A DNA stretch of 64,000 nucleotides from Parabacteroides hominis (lineage in GTDB: Bacteria > Bacteroidota > Bacteroidia > Bacteroidales > Tannerellaceae), in NCBI RefSeq assembly GCF_014287585.1, contig NZ_JACOOJ010000014.1:1-64000 (forward strand), written 5' to 3'. The notes under the pieces are model-generated. The model was not told the DNA's origin. It ran no database searches and was given only the letters and a program-made list of their open reading frames with translations. Shown here one piece after another: positions 25,701 through 33,584 of this stretch. Each line of letters starts with the position of its first letter. Positions within the stretch are counted from its first letter, which is position 1. The translations under genes and the position numbers were made by a program.

Positions 25701-25836
25701 GGCGGGGATTATTCAGGTCGGGCAACAGGTCGACCGCCAACTGGTCATAGGAAATCTTACCCAACAGCAGGATCGCCAGTACCAGCATCCAGATCGTAAC
25801 CGGGTTGCTTACCGCAAATTTGATAATACTTTTCAT
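22729..25836 (-). CDS. RND (AcrB/HAE-1-like) efflux pump
   Basis: A 1035-aa proton-driven inner-membrane exporter subunit, normal family length. The N-terminal helix is ISYDQLAVDLLPDLNNPRLF-like as in other RND pumps. The transmembrane signature is GLALGAGMLVDNAIVVIES, with one conserved Asp of the proton relay. The two periplasmic loops have pseudo-repeat symmetry, and the second block includes GVIGIVMLVGIAVNNSIILV. It overlaps the adaptor stop upstream and the fusion start downstream by 4 bases each (ATGA), so all three are translationally coupled. It is paired with a second RND protein, as in systems with two different pump subunits (MdtBC-like arrangement). Confidence 0.93.
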   Translation of the reverse strand: MKSIIKFAVSNPVTIWMLVLAILLLGKISYDQLAVDLLPDLNNPRLFIELKAGERPPEEIEKQFVKNMESMAIRQSDVTQVSSVIRAGSARITVEYTWKKDMDEAFLDLQKAMNPFAQNKDITELKITQHDPNQSPVVLIGLSHRSITDMAELRKVAESYIRNELIRLEGVADVTLSGDEVSTLMIRTDPYKLDAFKLTINDLSSKIEANNQSISGGRVSELGLQYLVKSSSLFATESDFENLIVGYKPVTAEATASGTSGAASASSTDKAPIFLREVATVSFENARPENIVRINGERSIGLSVYKEMRFNTVKVVDGVISQLAVIEQALPGYRFQVITNQGTFIKNAIGEVKSSAVLGIILAVVILFVFLRRLGTTLIVSLAIPISIIATFNLMFFNHLTLNIMTLGGLALGAGMLVDNAIVVIESIFRNQEKGMTIREAAITGTSEVAGAVIASTLTTIVVFLPIVYLHGASGELFKDQAWTVTFSLVSSLFVAILVIPMLYDRITGRQDRGAGGGTRGGNGIRITGYSPLLRTLLRRRWVVIGCALMLLVIAGLLVPFIGTEFMPRAGSKAFSAVIKLPEGTPLERTASAVGNLEDLMHTISQDSLCTIYSHVGSGSGSENDIFEGENTAVMKVILSPSCPVPPEEVMAQFVQATEDTEGLEVTLKQEENSLSSLLGSEGAPIVVEVKGEELDEIAAITEEVKERITGLPGLYNVQSSVEDGAPEVTISVDRTVAGIHNVSVSTVIEQLKQQLGGLESGKMEYRGEMRDILIKVPDITLHGLGGLVIRSGEKEFRLQEIATITHSQAPKEIFRRGQNRISKVTANLDAGYSLDKVAGEIRLAVKDIDLPANYSITVTGEEEKRQESMNSLMFALVLSVILVYMVLASQFESLLHPFTILLTIPLAVVGAILLFFLTGTTINMMGVIGIVMLVGIAVNNSIILVDRINQLKQSGMELTDAIVESGQQRIRPILMTTLTTILALLPMTFGFGEGASLRSPMAIAVIGGLVTSTVMSLVVIPCVYYVFEKMKRGR

Positions 25837-26891
25837 TTCTGAACCTTTACCTTTGCATTCTCTTTTAATGTCTCGAAACCTTTCACCACTAAGTTATCGT
25901 TCTCTTTCAGCCCTTCCAGTACCTGGATGTTCTTGTCGTCTTCCAGCCCGGTCTTGAGCTCGCGGAGCAGAGCAGTGTTCTTCTCGACGATATAAACGTA
26001 TTTGACACGACGGTTGGACTGGATCACATCTTTCGGTATGATGATGGCACTGTCCGCCTTGTTCACCACGATATCAGCTTTGACGAACATACCGGGACGA
26101 AGTTTCAAGCCGTCATTCTGTATCAGTATCTTCCCTTTGAAGGTACGGGTTTCGGAACTGATGGCGGGCGACAGTTCGCTGATCACTCCCCGGATCGTAT
26201 CTTCGGGCAACGTATAATGGGTGATATAGACCGGCTGATCCGCTTTCACATACCCGATAGCACTTTCCGGCAGGTTGATATCCATGTACATACGGGCATA
26301 GTCCATGATGCCGACTACCGGTTTCCCCTGTTCGATACGGACATCGGACGTGTAATGGGGCAAGTCCACGATCACACCGTCGAAAGGTGCTTTGACATTC
26401 ATCTTCTCTAAATTGAGCTTACCGTTCTCGTAGTCGTAGCGGGCGTTCGTCACTTTCACTTCCGTGTTACGCATTTCGCTAAGCGTCACACCGCCTTTCT
26501 CATACAGGGCTTTCTGCTTCACCTGTTCCTGCTCGGCTATTTCGAGGCTCAACTCTTTGGCGTCGATAGCGATGCCGTTTTCGTATTCCCGGTCTTCGAG
26601 GCGGACGATCAGTTGTCCTTTGGAGACGATATCCCCTAATTTAAAGGGCTTGCCTGTACGGGGATTGGTTTGCAGTTTATACAGGCCGCTCATTTCGGAA
26701 TTGAGCGTTACCCCGTAGGTAGGCTGTGCCGTCCCGGTCGTATTGACCAACTTGCTGATAGAGCCTTTCTTCAATTCCGTCACCGACACGGGTGTAGCAA
26801 TATCGTTCTGCGTACTCTGCGGCTGATTATTGCAACCGGTCGCCAACAGGACAAACAATAAGAGAGATGTGATTGTATATTTCATATTCAT
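25833..26891 (-). CDS. periplasmic adaptor (membrane fusion protein), lipoprotein
   Basis: A 352-aa RND adaptor. The N-terminus has a lipobox (LLATGC, Cys20), so it is anchored to a membrane by lipid. It has the usual order: beta-barrel strands, lipoyl half-motif (KGQLIVRLED), a short alpha-hairpin (about 105-150), second half (VKAPFDGVIVDL) and a membrane-proximal domain at the end. It bridges inner-membrane pump and outer channel. It starts one base after the channel gene stop and overlaps the pump start; a second ATG two codons in is possible. Confidence 0.93.
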   Translation of the reverse strand: MNMKYTITSLLLFVLLATGCNNQPQSTQNDIATPVSVTELKKGSISKLVNTTGTAQPTYGVTLNSEMSGLYKLQTNPRTGKPFKLGDIVSKGQLIVRLEDREYENGIAIDAKELSLEIAEQEQVKQKALYEKGGVTLSEMRNTEVKVTNARYDYENGKLNLEKMNVKAPFDGVIVDLPHYTSDVRIEQGKPVVGIMDYARMYMDINLPESAIGYVKADQPVYITHYTLPEDTIRGVISELSPAISSETRTFKGKILIQNDGLKLRPGMFVKADIVVNKADSAIIIPKDVIQSNRRVKYVYIVEKNTALLRELKTGLEDDKNIQVLEGLKENDNLVVKGFETLKENAKVKVQK

Positions 26892-26892
26892 A

Positions 26893-28368
26893 CTACTTTT
26901 TCGTTACTAAATCTTCCATCGGGACAATGGGCACGTCGTGCTCGAAGTCGTAGAGGGAAAGTATCTTGAGGTTCAACAATTCGATCTTATAATTGATAAG
27001 CGCCTGCGTATAGGCGATCTTTTTATTCGAAAGCTGGGTTTGGAACTGGTTCATATCCATACCGGTGATATCGCCCTCCCGGTAACGGGTCAGGTTCAGG
27101 TCGTAGGTACGCTGCGCATTTGCGACGTTCTGCTCGGCTATCTTGATCTGCGAAAGCAGGTTCTCCAGGCTGCGCCAGGTCTGGCGGATGTTCAGTTCGA
27201 TGTTGACTTTGTCTTCATGGAACTCCAGTTGGTTGATCTTCCGGGCTACTTCCTGCGCCTTGACACGGGCTTTCTTCTCTCCCCAGTCGAAGATCGGGAC
27301 ACTGAAGCTGATGGCGACACGCGGGTTCTGTGTCGGGTTATTATAAATCTTTTCCAGATGTCGGTTATCGCCGATCAGGCCGAAGGAGAGAGCAATATCC
27401 CCCTTGAACTCGTTCAGAGCCTTCGTCTTGATCATATCGAAAGCCAGTTCTTTGCTCTCGATCTCACGCTGACGCAGTTCCAGGCGCGATTCGAGGCCAT
27501 GCTGTATCGCCTTTTCCAGATTCACTTCCACCGGCTTGATCTGTACTTCGGCAAAGACCATGATGTCCTCGTTCAGGTCCATCCCCAACGTCTGCTTCAA
27601 CTGGTCTTTCGAGTTTTCGAGCGACACCTGCTGTTCTTCCAGGGAAGAGCGTGCGGAGGCGAGATTCACTTCCGCCTGGAACAGCTCATCGCGGGCAGCC
27701 AGGTCGGCTTCCACCTTATTCTTGATAATCTCGTAGCTTTGCTGTGCATTGGTCAGTTCCTCCCTGGTAATGGCCAGTTGGCTTTGTGCCATATAGACGG
27801 AATAGAACTGCTGGGTAATATCCTTTTCCGTACTCAACCTTTGCAGGGCGTAGCTGATGTTGGCATTCTCATAATCATATTCGATCTGTTGCAGTTCCAT
27901 CTTACGCTTGTTATAAGTAAAGATGGGTTGCGAGAGTTGCAGGTAGAGGTCGTTGCTGAATGCCTTGTTACTGGTCTTCGTACCGTCGATATTGGAGTTG
28001 TTATCCTGCCAGCCGAAACGGTTGATCAACGAGAGGACACCATCCGTCCACAAGATCGGCTGGTCCACCTGGAACGTTCCGGTCGTACTGAACCGCTCGT
28101 TCGTGTACCACTGAGACAGGCGGTTGTCGAAACTGCGGCTCTTGCTGTAATCCACCGGATTGAGGTTCAACGAGAACTTCGACTTCAAGGAAGCCCGCTG
28201 CGCAACCAGGTTCTGCTGATAACGTTCCAGGTTCATGTGGGAACGGCGCAGGGAAGGGCTATGCTCTTCCGCTATATCCATCGCCTTCTCGATCGTCAGC
28301 GAGATTTGTCCCTGCGACGGGGCAGACAGCCCCAGGCAGACGGCAGCCGTCAGCATTATCTTTTTCAT
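26893..28368 (-). CDS. TolC-family outer-membrane channel
   Basis: A 491-aa protein with a signal peptide (MKKIMLTAAVCLGLSAPSQG) and two OEP-type repeats rich in long alpha-helices (for example QMELQQIEYDYENANISYAL). It is the outer-membrane exit duct for the RND/ABC pumps encoded downstream. I start at MKKIML (28368); an earlier ATG eight codons upstream would bury the signal sequence behind a charged leader. There are 37 nt between the upstream permease stop and this start. Confidence 0.92.
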   Translation of the reverse strand: MKKIMLTAAVCLGLSAPSQGQISLTIEKAMDIAEEHSPSLRRSHMNLERYQQNLVAQRASLKSKFSLNLNPVDYSKSRSFDNRLSQWYTNERFSTTGTFQVDQPILWTDGVLSLINRFGWQDNNSNIDGTKTSNKAFSNDLYLQLSQPIFTYNKRKMELQQIEYDYENANISYALQRLSTEKDITQQFYSVYMAQSQLAITREELTNAQQSYEIIKNKVEADLAARDELFQAEVNLASARSSLEEQQVSLENSKDQLKQTLGMDLNEDIMVFAEVQIKPVEVNLEKAIQHGLESRLELRQREIESKELAFDMIKTKALNEFKGDIALSFGLIGDNRHLEKIYNNPTQNPRVAISFSVPIFDWGEKKARVKAQEVARKINQLEFHEDKVNIELNIRQTWRSLENLLSQIKIAEQNVANAQRTYDLNLTRYREGDITGMDMNQFQTQLSNKKIAYTQALINYKIELLNLKILSLYDFEHDVPIVPMEDLVTKK

Positions 28369-28405
28369 GGATAGTAACTCTCTTCGTATCATGTATCTAA
28401 TTCTA

Positions 28406-31400
28406 TTAATATCGTTTTACTATTTTGACCGCATCGGCCGTCACGCTCCGTAGCTTGCACTCGTTCGTCAGGGTGATCCGGACCGTATCGGAACTGAAGT
28501 AGTAGGCGCCTATGGGTTCCCAACCTTCATTCGCTCTTTTCAGGTCTATATAAGCATCTTCGTTTTCCTCGTCATACTCTACCTTAAAGTGATATTCCCC
28601 GTCGGCCTGTTTATTATATTTCAGCTCATTGTCTTTGGAAACATAATAGTAGACGTCGTATTGCCCGGCAGAAGGAACCGGAACTTTCCAGGTTGCCGTC
28701 TGGTTGCCGTTGCCACTCTTGATCACATAGGCGGACCGGATATAGCGGCCATAGTAGGCGGCATTCGTCGTAGCCGTCCACTGCAACGGGGCACGCCAGG
28801 GAGAGACACCGGCATACTTGAAAGAGGTATCTTCGACCTTGTCGAGCCACTTGGGCAGAAGCCCGACGACAGCCGGTTCGGACAGGGAGAAAAGAGGATC
28901 TTCATTATCCACGATCACCTCCCCTTCCGCTTCGGGAGAAAAGTCCGCAACGATGAAATCGCCTTCGGCATCGACCGCCCTCTCCCGCTCTTCCCGGATG
29001 TTGGTGACAGGCAGGTTCAGGACATTCGGCAGGTTGCCGGCTATCAGCGTATTCACATCCACCTGGCGAGGCACTTCCTCCCAGACCGTTACCAACAGCT
29101 TGGTCTGGCGGGCGGCAAGAGGCAGTTTACGGCTCGTACGCGGATCGATATCCGGCCCATAGCCTCCGGCCTGTATATCGAGTTGAAGCATACCGTCGTG
29201 ATCGGAATTATTGCTGACTAATTGCTTCAGCACAAAGCTCTCCTGTCCCTTGTTCGTGATCTTGGTCACTTCAGGCTGACCGATCGTATAGAAAGGAAGA
29301 GGCGTCGGACAATCCCACCCGGAAATACCCGCACGGATATCGGACCCGCTGATCATCCCCAACGTATCCAACAGGTTCTCGAAACGCATATTACGAAACT
29401 CGTTCCGTTCCAACAGGGCATACAGGGAATCCCGGAACAGGCTCACCCCCATATTCACTTCGGCAGGAGCAAACAGGCAATACCCTTTCAGGCTGATCGT
29501 GTTATTCAGCAAATCGCGGTGTTCCACATCGGACAAAAGCTCCTTAAACGAATGTTGCTCCATCAGCAGGTTCGCTTTCTCGTTATTGCTGATCCCGTTT
29601 ATCTCGCGCTCCCATCCGTTATTATCGGATTTCTTTTGCAGGTAAAGTTCGACCAGCCGGTTCGTAACAGGCCATTCGGAAGAATAGATATTATACCGGA
29701 AGTTATAGAGTTCGGGAAACAGGAAATACGGATTGCTCTGAGAAGAGATATTGAACTTGCCGCGGCTGCCGGAAGAGAAATTATAGCTACCTTCCGTCTG
29801 CGAGAAAATCCACAGGAAACTGTTCATCACCCGAATCTCCGCCTCCTCCTCGCTGATCTCACGCCCTCCCCGCTTCGACCACTTCAACTGGTTTTTCTTC
29901 TGCTTGACAAAGTCCATCTGATTGAACATGCAGCCCAGTTCGGGGAAAAGAACCATTTCCGGCTGCACCACTTCCTGCGCCTGCGACCAGGGACGGACAT
30001 AGCTGTAGAACTGTGCCGGAACCTCCACCACTGAAAAACGGTCGAACGGATAACTCAACTTATACGTGCGTTCGAGATTCTCCCGCAGGTTGCGGATCAA
30101 CCCCGGAATCGTATCGCGGATCGAATCGAAGGCCGCCTCGTAATAATCGTGCCCTTTTATATGCCAGACACTATAGAGCGTACTGTCGCTTTCTACGCTC
30201 TTCTGTTCATATTTCCCGATAATCAGGGAGATGGACTGATAGGGATTGTTCGCCGACTGCGAAATAGAAACCAGTCCGGGAAGCGGCTTCACATCCAGTC
30301 GAAAGCGGCTGAAATAGGCCTGTTGCCAGTCGGGACTCTTGTCGCTATACCCCGTACCGGGGCGCGGATACCAATAGGTTTCGGGTGTAAACAGCACATA
30401 ATCGGGAGTCTGGAAACTATATTTCTTATCGAGCTTGAGCATTTCCTTGTCATACGGTTGCTGCAAGACCTCCGCCGGAATGTCCAGATAGCAGAAATCA
30501 TCCTTTATCCGCCCCTCGTAGCAGACCGAAAGCGAAACGGTGTCCCCCTCGGCTATCTTCCTTCCGAAATCCACCGTTAAAATCTGTTCCTCCCGCTTAA
30601 AGTCCAACGGCTTCTCACCTTCCTTCACCTCCTCGACCCTCAATCCGGGATTCAGGCAAAAGGTAAATACTTCCGACGCAGCGAGCGCCGTCCCCTTCAT
30701 CCCGACAACGGAACGGATCGTTTCGACCTTCTGCTCCACCGAAATATCGTACCGGTCGATCACCATCTTCGGCTCATGGACATATTTATTATTGATACTT
30801 GTGTACAAAGCACGCACCTCCCCTTCCCTCAGAATCGAACGCACATGCCGGAAGCCCGCCGTACATGCCAGCAAGAACATGCAGAGCGAAAGGAACAGCC
30901 ACGGATAATGGCTCCTTTTAGCATTCGGCAACCGCCTGAACAGAAAGATCGTAAAGAAGATGAATCCCAGTCCGGCAAAGAAATAAATCGCCCGGTGGTT
31001 CAAGATCAGCTCCAGGTTGCTGAACCCGACGATCGTCGATTTGAACAACGGCAGGTTATACACCATATAATCGAACAGGTAGTAGAACTTATCCTGTATA
31101 TAAAACAAGGTCAGCCCGATATACCCTAACAAAAGGATAAAAGTGAGCGCCTGGTTCTTCAACAGCAACATCAGGAAAATAGAAAGCCCGATGATAAAGA
31201 TCAAAGTAGGAATACTGATCAGGAAGAAATAAACCAGATAAGCCGGCAAGTCGACCGCCACGCCCGATGCCATAAAGTTGAAAGCCAGCACAATCGCCAA
31301 TATCAGCAGGTTCAGGAGCAGGAAGACCCTGAGGTTTCCCCATATCTTCCCGACCACATACTCGGCATTACTGAGAGGCCGGACATAAAAAACCTCGGAA

Positions 31401-31678
31401 GTATCGAGCTTCTTGTCCCGTTTCAGAAATTCGGACGAAAGAAAGACAGCGACCACCGCCTGCCCTGTGTTCAACAGCAACAAGATCAGATAAGGTATAT
31501 TGGATGGAACCGCTTTCCCGAACCAAAAACCTCCGGAATCTTCGGCCAACAACAAGCTAAAGCTGAGAACACCTAAAATAAACGCGGCAAGCAGGGTGAA
31601 GAGACGGAAGAACCAACTTCTCACCAATATCTTGCTTTCGTATTTGGCTACGGATCGTATGTTCGTGATAAATGACAT
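28406..31678 (-). CDS. ABC-2-type permease with inactive M1-like region and golvesin-like C-terminus
   Basis: A 1090-aa protein. Residues 1-260 hold about seven membrane helices of an ABC-2 permease (SWFFRLFTLLAAFILGVLSF, then VFLLLNLLILAIVLAFNF). The long extracytoplasmic part resembles the M1 aminopeptidase-like domain attached to some Bacteroidetes ABC permeases, but no HExxH motif occurs anywhere in the protein; the equivalent region reads VLFPELGCMFNQMDF. So it is probably a binding or structural domain, not a protease. The last 130 residues (ATWKVPVPSAGQYDVYYYVS, ending TADAVKIVKR) look like a golvesin/carbohydrate-binding-like sandwich. It is encoded 16 nt after the ABC ATPase, its likely partner. 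I use the ATG at 31678 rather than the TTG at 31684. Confidence 0.8.
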   Translation of the reverse strand: MSFITNIRSVAKYESKILVRSWFFRLFTLLAAFILGVLSFSLLLAEDSGGFWFGKAVPSNIPYLILLLLNTGQAVVAVFLSSEFLKRDKKLDTSEVFYVRPLSNAEYVVGKIWGNLRVFLLLNLLILAIVLAFNFMASGVAVDLPAYLVYFFLISIPTLIFIIGLSIFLMLLLKNQALTFILLLGYIGLTLFYIQDKFYYLFDYMVYNLPLFKSTIVGFSNLELILNHRAIYFFAGLGFIFFTIFLFRRLPNAKRSHYPWLFLSLCMFLLACTAGFRHVRSILREGEVRALYTSINNKYVHEPKMVIDRYDISVEQKVETIRSVVGMKGTALAASEVFTFCLNPGLRVEEVKEGEKPLDFKREEQILTVDFGRKIAEGDTVSLSVCYEGRIKDDFCYLDIPAEVLQQPYDKEMLKLDKKYSFQTPDYVLFTPETYWYPRPGTGYSDKSPDWQQAYFSRFRLDVKPLPGLVSISQSANNPYQSISLIIGKYEQKSVESDSTLYSVWHIKGHDYYEAAFDSIRDTIPGLIRNLRENLERTYKLSYPFDRFSVVEVPAQFYSYVRPWSQAQEVVQPEMVLFPELGCMFNQMDFVKQKKNQLKWSKRGGREISEEEAEIRVMNSFLWIFSQTEGSYNFSSGSRGKFNISSQSNPYFLFPELYNFRYNIYSSEWPVTNRLVELYLQKKSDNNGWEREINGISNNEKANLLMEQHSFKELLSDVEHRDLLNNTISLKGYCLFAPAEVNMGVSLFRDSLYALLERNEFRNMRFENLLDTLGMISGSDIRAGISGWDCPTPLPFYTIGQPEVTKITNKGQESFVLKQLVSNNSDHDGMLQLDIQAGGYGPDIDPRTSRKLPLAARQTKLLVTVWEEVPRQVDVNTLIAGNLPNVLNLPVTNIREERERAVDAEGDFIVADFSPEAEGEVIVDNEDPLFSLSEPAVVGLLPKWLDKVEDTSFKYAGVSPWRAPLQWTATTNAAYYGRYIRSAYVIKSGNGNQTATWKVPVPSAGQYDVYYYVSKDNELKYNKQADGEYHFKVEYDEENEDAYIDLKRANEGWEPIGAYYFSSDTVRITLTNECKLRSVTADAVKIVKRY

Positions 31679-31694
31679 AGGCAAGCGATCTCTT

Positions 31695-32588
31695 TTAATC
31701 GTTTCTCCAACGGTTCAACTTGTTTTCCATATAGTAGACATAGGCATGTTCCAGGTTCGGCGGATAGGATTCCGCGTCATATCCCTGCACCTCATCTGCC
31801 ACCACCTGCACTTCCCAACCCGTACCGGACGGGATCGTCGAGATAACCGGGTACAGTTTATCCACCTCATGCAGTTCGTCGCCGGTCACCCGTATGCGCC
31901 ATACCTTCCCCTCCGCCTGCCTCAACATATCCTGCGGGGAACCGTAGAACGAGACTTCCCCCTTATTCATAAGCGCCATACAGTTGCACGTACTCGATAT
32001 ATCGCCCACGATATGGGTCGAAAGGATGATTGTCACGTCGTTTTCACTGACTTCCGACAGGAGGTTGCGGAAACGGATTCGCTCTTCGGGATCGAGCCCT
32101 GTCGTAGGTTCGTCCACGATAATCACTTTCGGATGATGGATCAACGCCTGCGCAATCCCCAAACGACGCTTCATCCCTCCCGACAGCTTGTTGGCATACC
32201 GGTCGCGCACATCGAAAAGCCCTACGTTTTCCAACATCTCATCCACCGCATTCTTTCGCAAAGACTTACGGTTCATACCGGAAAGACGCGCAGCGTAGTC
32301 TAAAAACTCATACGTTTTATATTTGGCAAAAAACCGGAAATCCTGTGGCAGATACCCCAATATGCCCCGTATCTCCTTGCGTTGCCGCATCAGGTCGTAT
32401 CCGCAGATATCCACCTCGCCCGAAGTCGGTTCCATAAGAGCCACTAAAATACGCATCAAAGTAGATTTACCCGCCCCGTTCGGTCCTAAAAGTCCGAACA
32501 TACCAGTCGGTATTTCCAGATTGACATCTTTCAGCGCATGGTTTCCATTCGGATACACTTTATTGAGATTTCTTATCGATATGCTCAT
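31695..32588 (-). CDS. ABC transporter ATPase
   Basis: A 297-aa cytosolic ATP-hydrolysing subunit, first gene of the export operon. It shows ISIRNLNKVY, Walker A GPNGAGKST, signature LSGGMKRR, Walker B VIIVDEP and H-loop STHI. The segment between first strand and second strand is only five residues (PNGNH), whereas the homologous ATPase in the RND fusion has about 200 residues there. The tail PPNLEHAYVYYM also matches the fused copy. I use ATG at 32588, not the TTG one codon earlier. It probably pairs with the downstream ABC-2 permease. Confidence 0.93.
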   Translation of the reverse strand: MSISIRNLNKVYPNGNHALKDVNLEIPTGMFGLLGPNGAGKSTLMRILVALMEPTSGEVDICGYDLMRQRKEIRGILGYLPQDFRFFAKYKTYEFLDYAARLSGMNRKSLRKNAVDEMLENVGLFDVRDRYANKLSGGMKRRLGIAQALIHHPKVIIVDEPTTGLDPEERIRFRNLLSEVSENDVTIILSTHIVGDISSTCNCMALMNKGEVSFYGSPQDMLRQAEGKVWRIRVTGDELHEVDKLYPVISTIPSGTGWEVQVVADEVQGYDAESYPPNLEHAYVYYMENKLNRWRND

Positions 32589-32624
32589 CAACAGGTAAAT
32601 TCTGATTCATATAAATAGCGAGGC

Positions 32625-32632
32625 TAAAGATA
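32625..32632 (-). promoter_or_regulatory. candidate -7 box of the export operon
   Basis: TATCTTTA on the minus strand differs from TAnnTTTG only at the last base. It lies 36 bp upstream of the ATPase ATG. No clear -33 TTG is present. Confidence 0.35.
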
Positions 32633-32646
32633 GGAGTTATAATATA

Positions 32647-32720
32647 AAAAAAGGCACGGATCACGCGGATTTCACAGTTTTAAATCAAATTAAACCGTGT
32701 AATCCGTGAAATCCGTGCCT
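32647..32720 (-). terminator. terminator of the rubrerythrin gene
   Basis: GGCACGGAT (32653-32661) pairs with ATCCGTGCC (32711-32719), with further internal pairing of CGGATTTCACAG-type arms. On the minus strand it is followed by seven Ts. The CACGGATTTCACGGATT motif is of a type repeated in many bacterial genomes. Confidence 0.75.
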
Positions 32721-32751
32721 CAAAATAAATAAAACTATGTAAATCTATCGA

Positions 32752-33330
32752 TTAATAGTTCTGTTTCATCGGTTCGAAATAAGCCTGCGGGTGAGCGCAT
32801 GCCGGACATTTCATCGGAGCCTTCTTGCCTTCGAATACGAAACCGCAGTTACGGCACTGCCATAAGATAGCTTCGTCTTTTTCGAATACCTTGTTTGCTT
32901 CCACGTTAGCCAAAAGCTTGCGATAACGTCTTTCGTGTTCAGCTTCCACCTTTGCGATCATGCGGAAAACGACAGCGATTTCCTTGAAACCTTCTTCGTC
33001 TGCGATATCAGCAAAAGCCGGATAAAGATCAGCCCATTCTTCGTTTTCGCCGGCAGCAGCAGCCGCCAGGTTTTCAGCAGTTGTTCCGATCACGCCTGCA
33101 GGATAAGCAGCTGTGATTTCAACCATACCGCCTTCGAGGAATTTGAAGAAACGTTTAGCATGTTCCTTTTCCTGTTCAGCTGTTTCCATAAACACGCCTG
33201 CAATTTGTTCGTAACCTTCTTTTTTAGCTACACTTGCAAAAAATGTGTAACGACTTCTTGCCTGAGATTCCCCGGCAAACGATTTCAGCAGATTCTGCTC
33301 GGTACGAGTACCCTTAATACTTTTTTCCAT
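32752..33330 (-). CDS. rbr: rubrerythrin
   Basis: A 192-aa non-haem iron peroxidase that removes hydrogen peroxide in anaerobes, using electrons delivered through its rubredoxin centre. The four-helix diiron domain carries the ligand motifs ETAEQEKEH and [10 protein letters not shown]. The C-terminal rubredoxin domain has CRNCG and CPAC pairs (about residues 158-177). Length is normal. Single-gene unit with its own -7 box and terminator. Confidence 0.95.
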   Translation of the reverse strand: MEKSIKGTRTEQNLLKSFAGESQARSRYTFFASVAKKEGYEQIAGVFMETAEQEKEHAKRFFKFLEGGMVEITAAYPAGVIGTTAENLAAAAAGENEEWADLYPAFADIADEEGFKEIAVVFRMIAKVEAEHERRYRKLLANVEANKVFEKDEAILWQCRNCGFVFEGKKAPMKCPACAHPQAYFEPMKQNY

Positions 33331-33389
33331 AACGCTAATTTATGTATATATAAAATGAGTTTGTCTAATCGCCCTGAATAAATAACGCT

Positions 33390-33397
33390 CAAAGGTA
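33390..33397 (-). promoter_or_regulatory. -7 box of the rubrerythrin gene
   Basis: TACCTTTG on the minus strand, 60 bp upstream of the start. No -33 TTG at the usual spacing. Confidence 0.5.
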
Positions 33398-33584
33398 GGA
33401 AAATGTTCGCCAAATCGTAAATTTACATATACAAAATATTTTTATGCATCGATAGATAATATTTATAAAGACAAGATTTATCAATACCCGTTGACGAAAT
33501 TAAAAATGTTTTGCCAAAAGAAAAATCGCATCATAATGACTTATTGCCGGATATATATCAAATACAATAGTAGCCATAACATCC

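Noticed and set aside
26938..28374. 478-aa plus-strand ORF opposite the TolC-family gene
   Set aside because: Long but antisense to a confidently assigned gene; it has no signal, domain or promoter.
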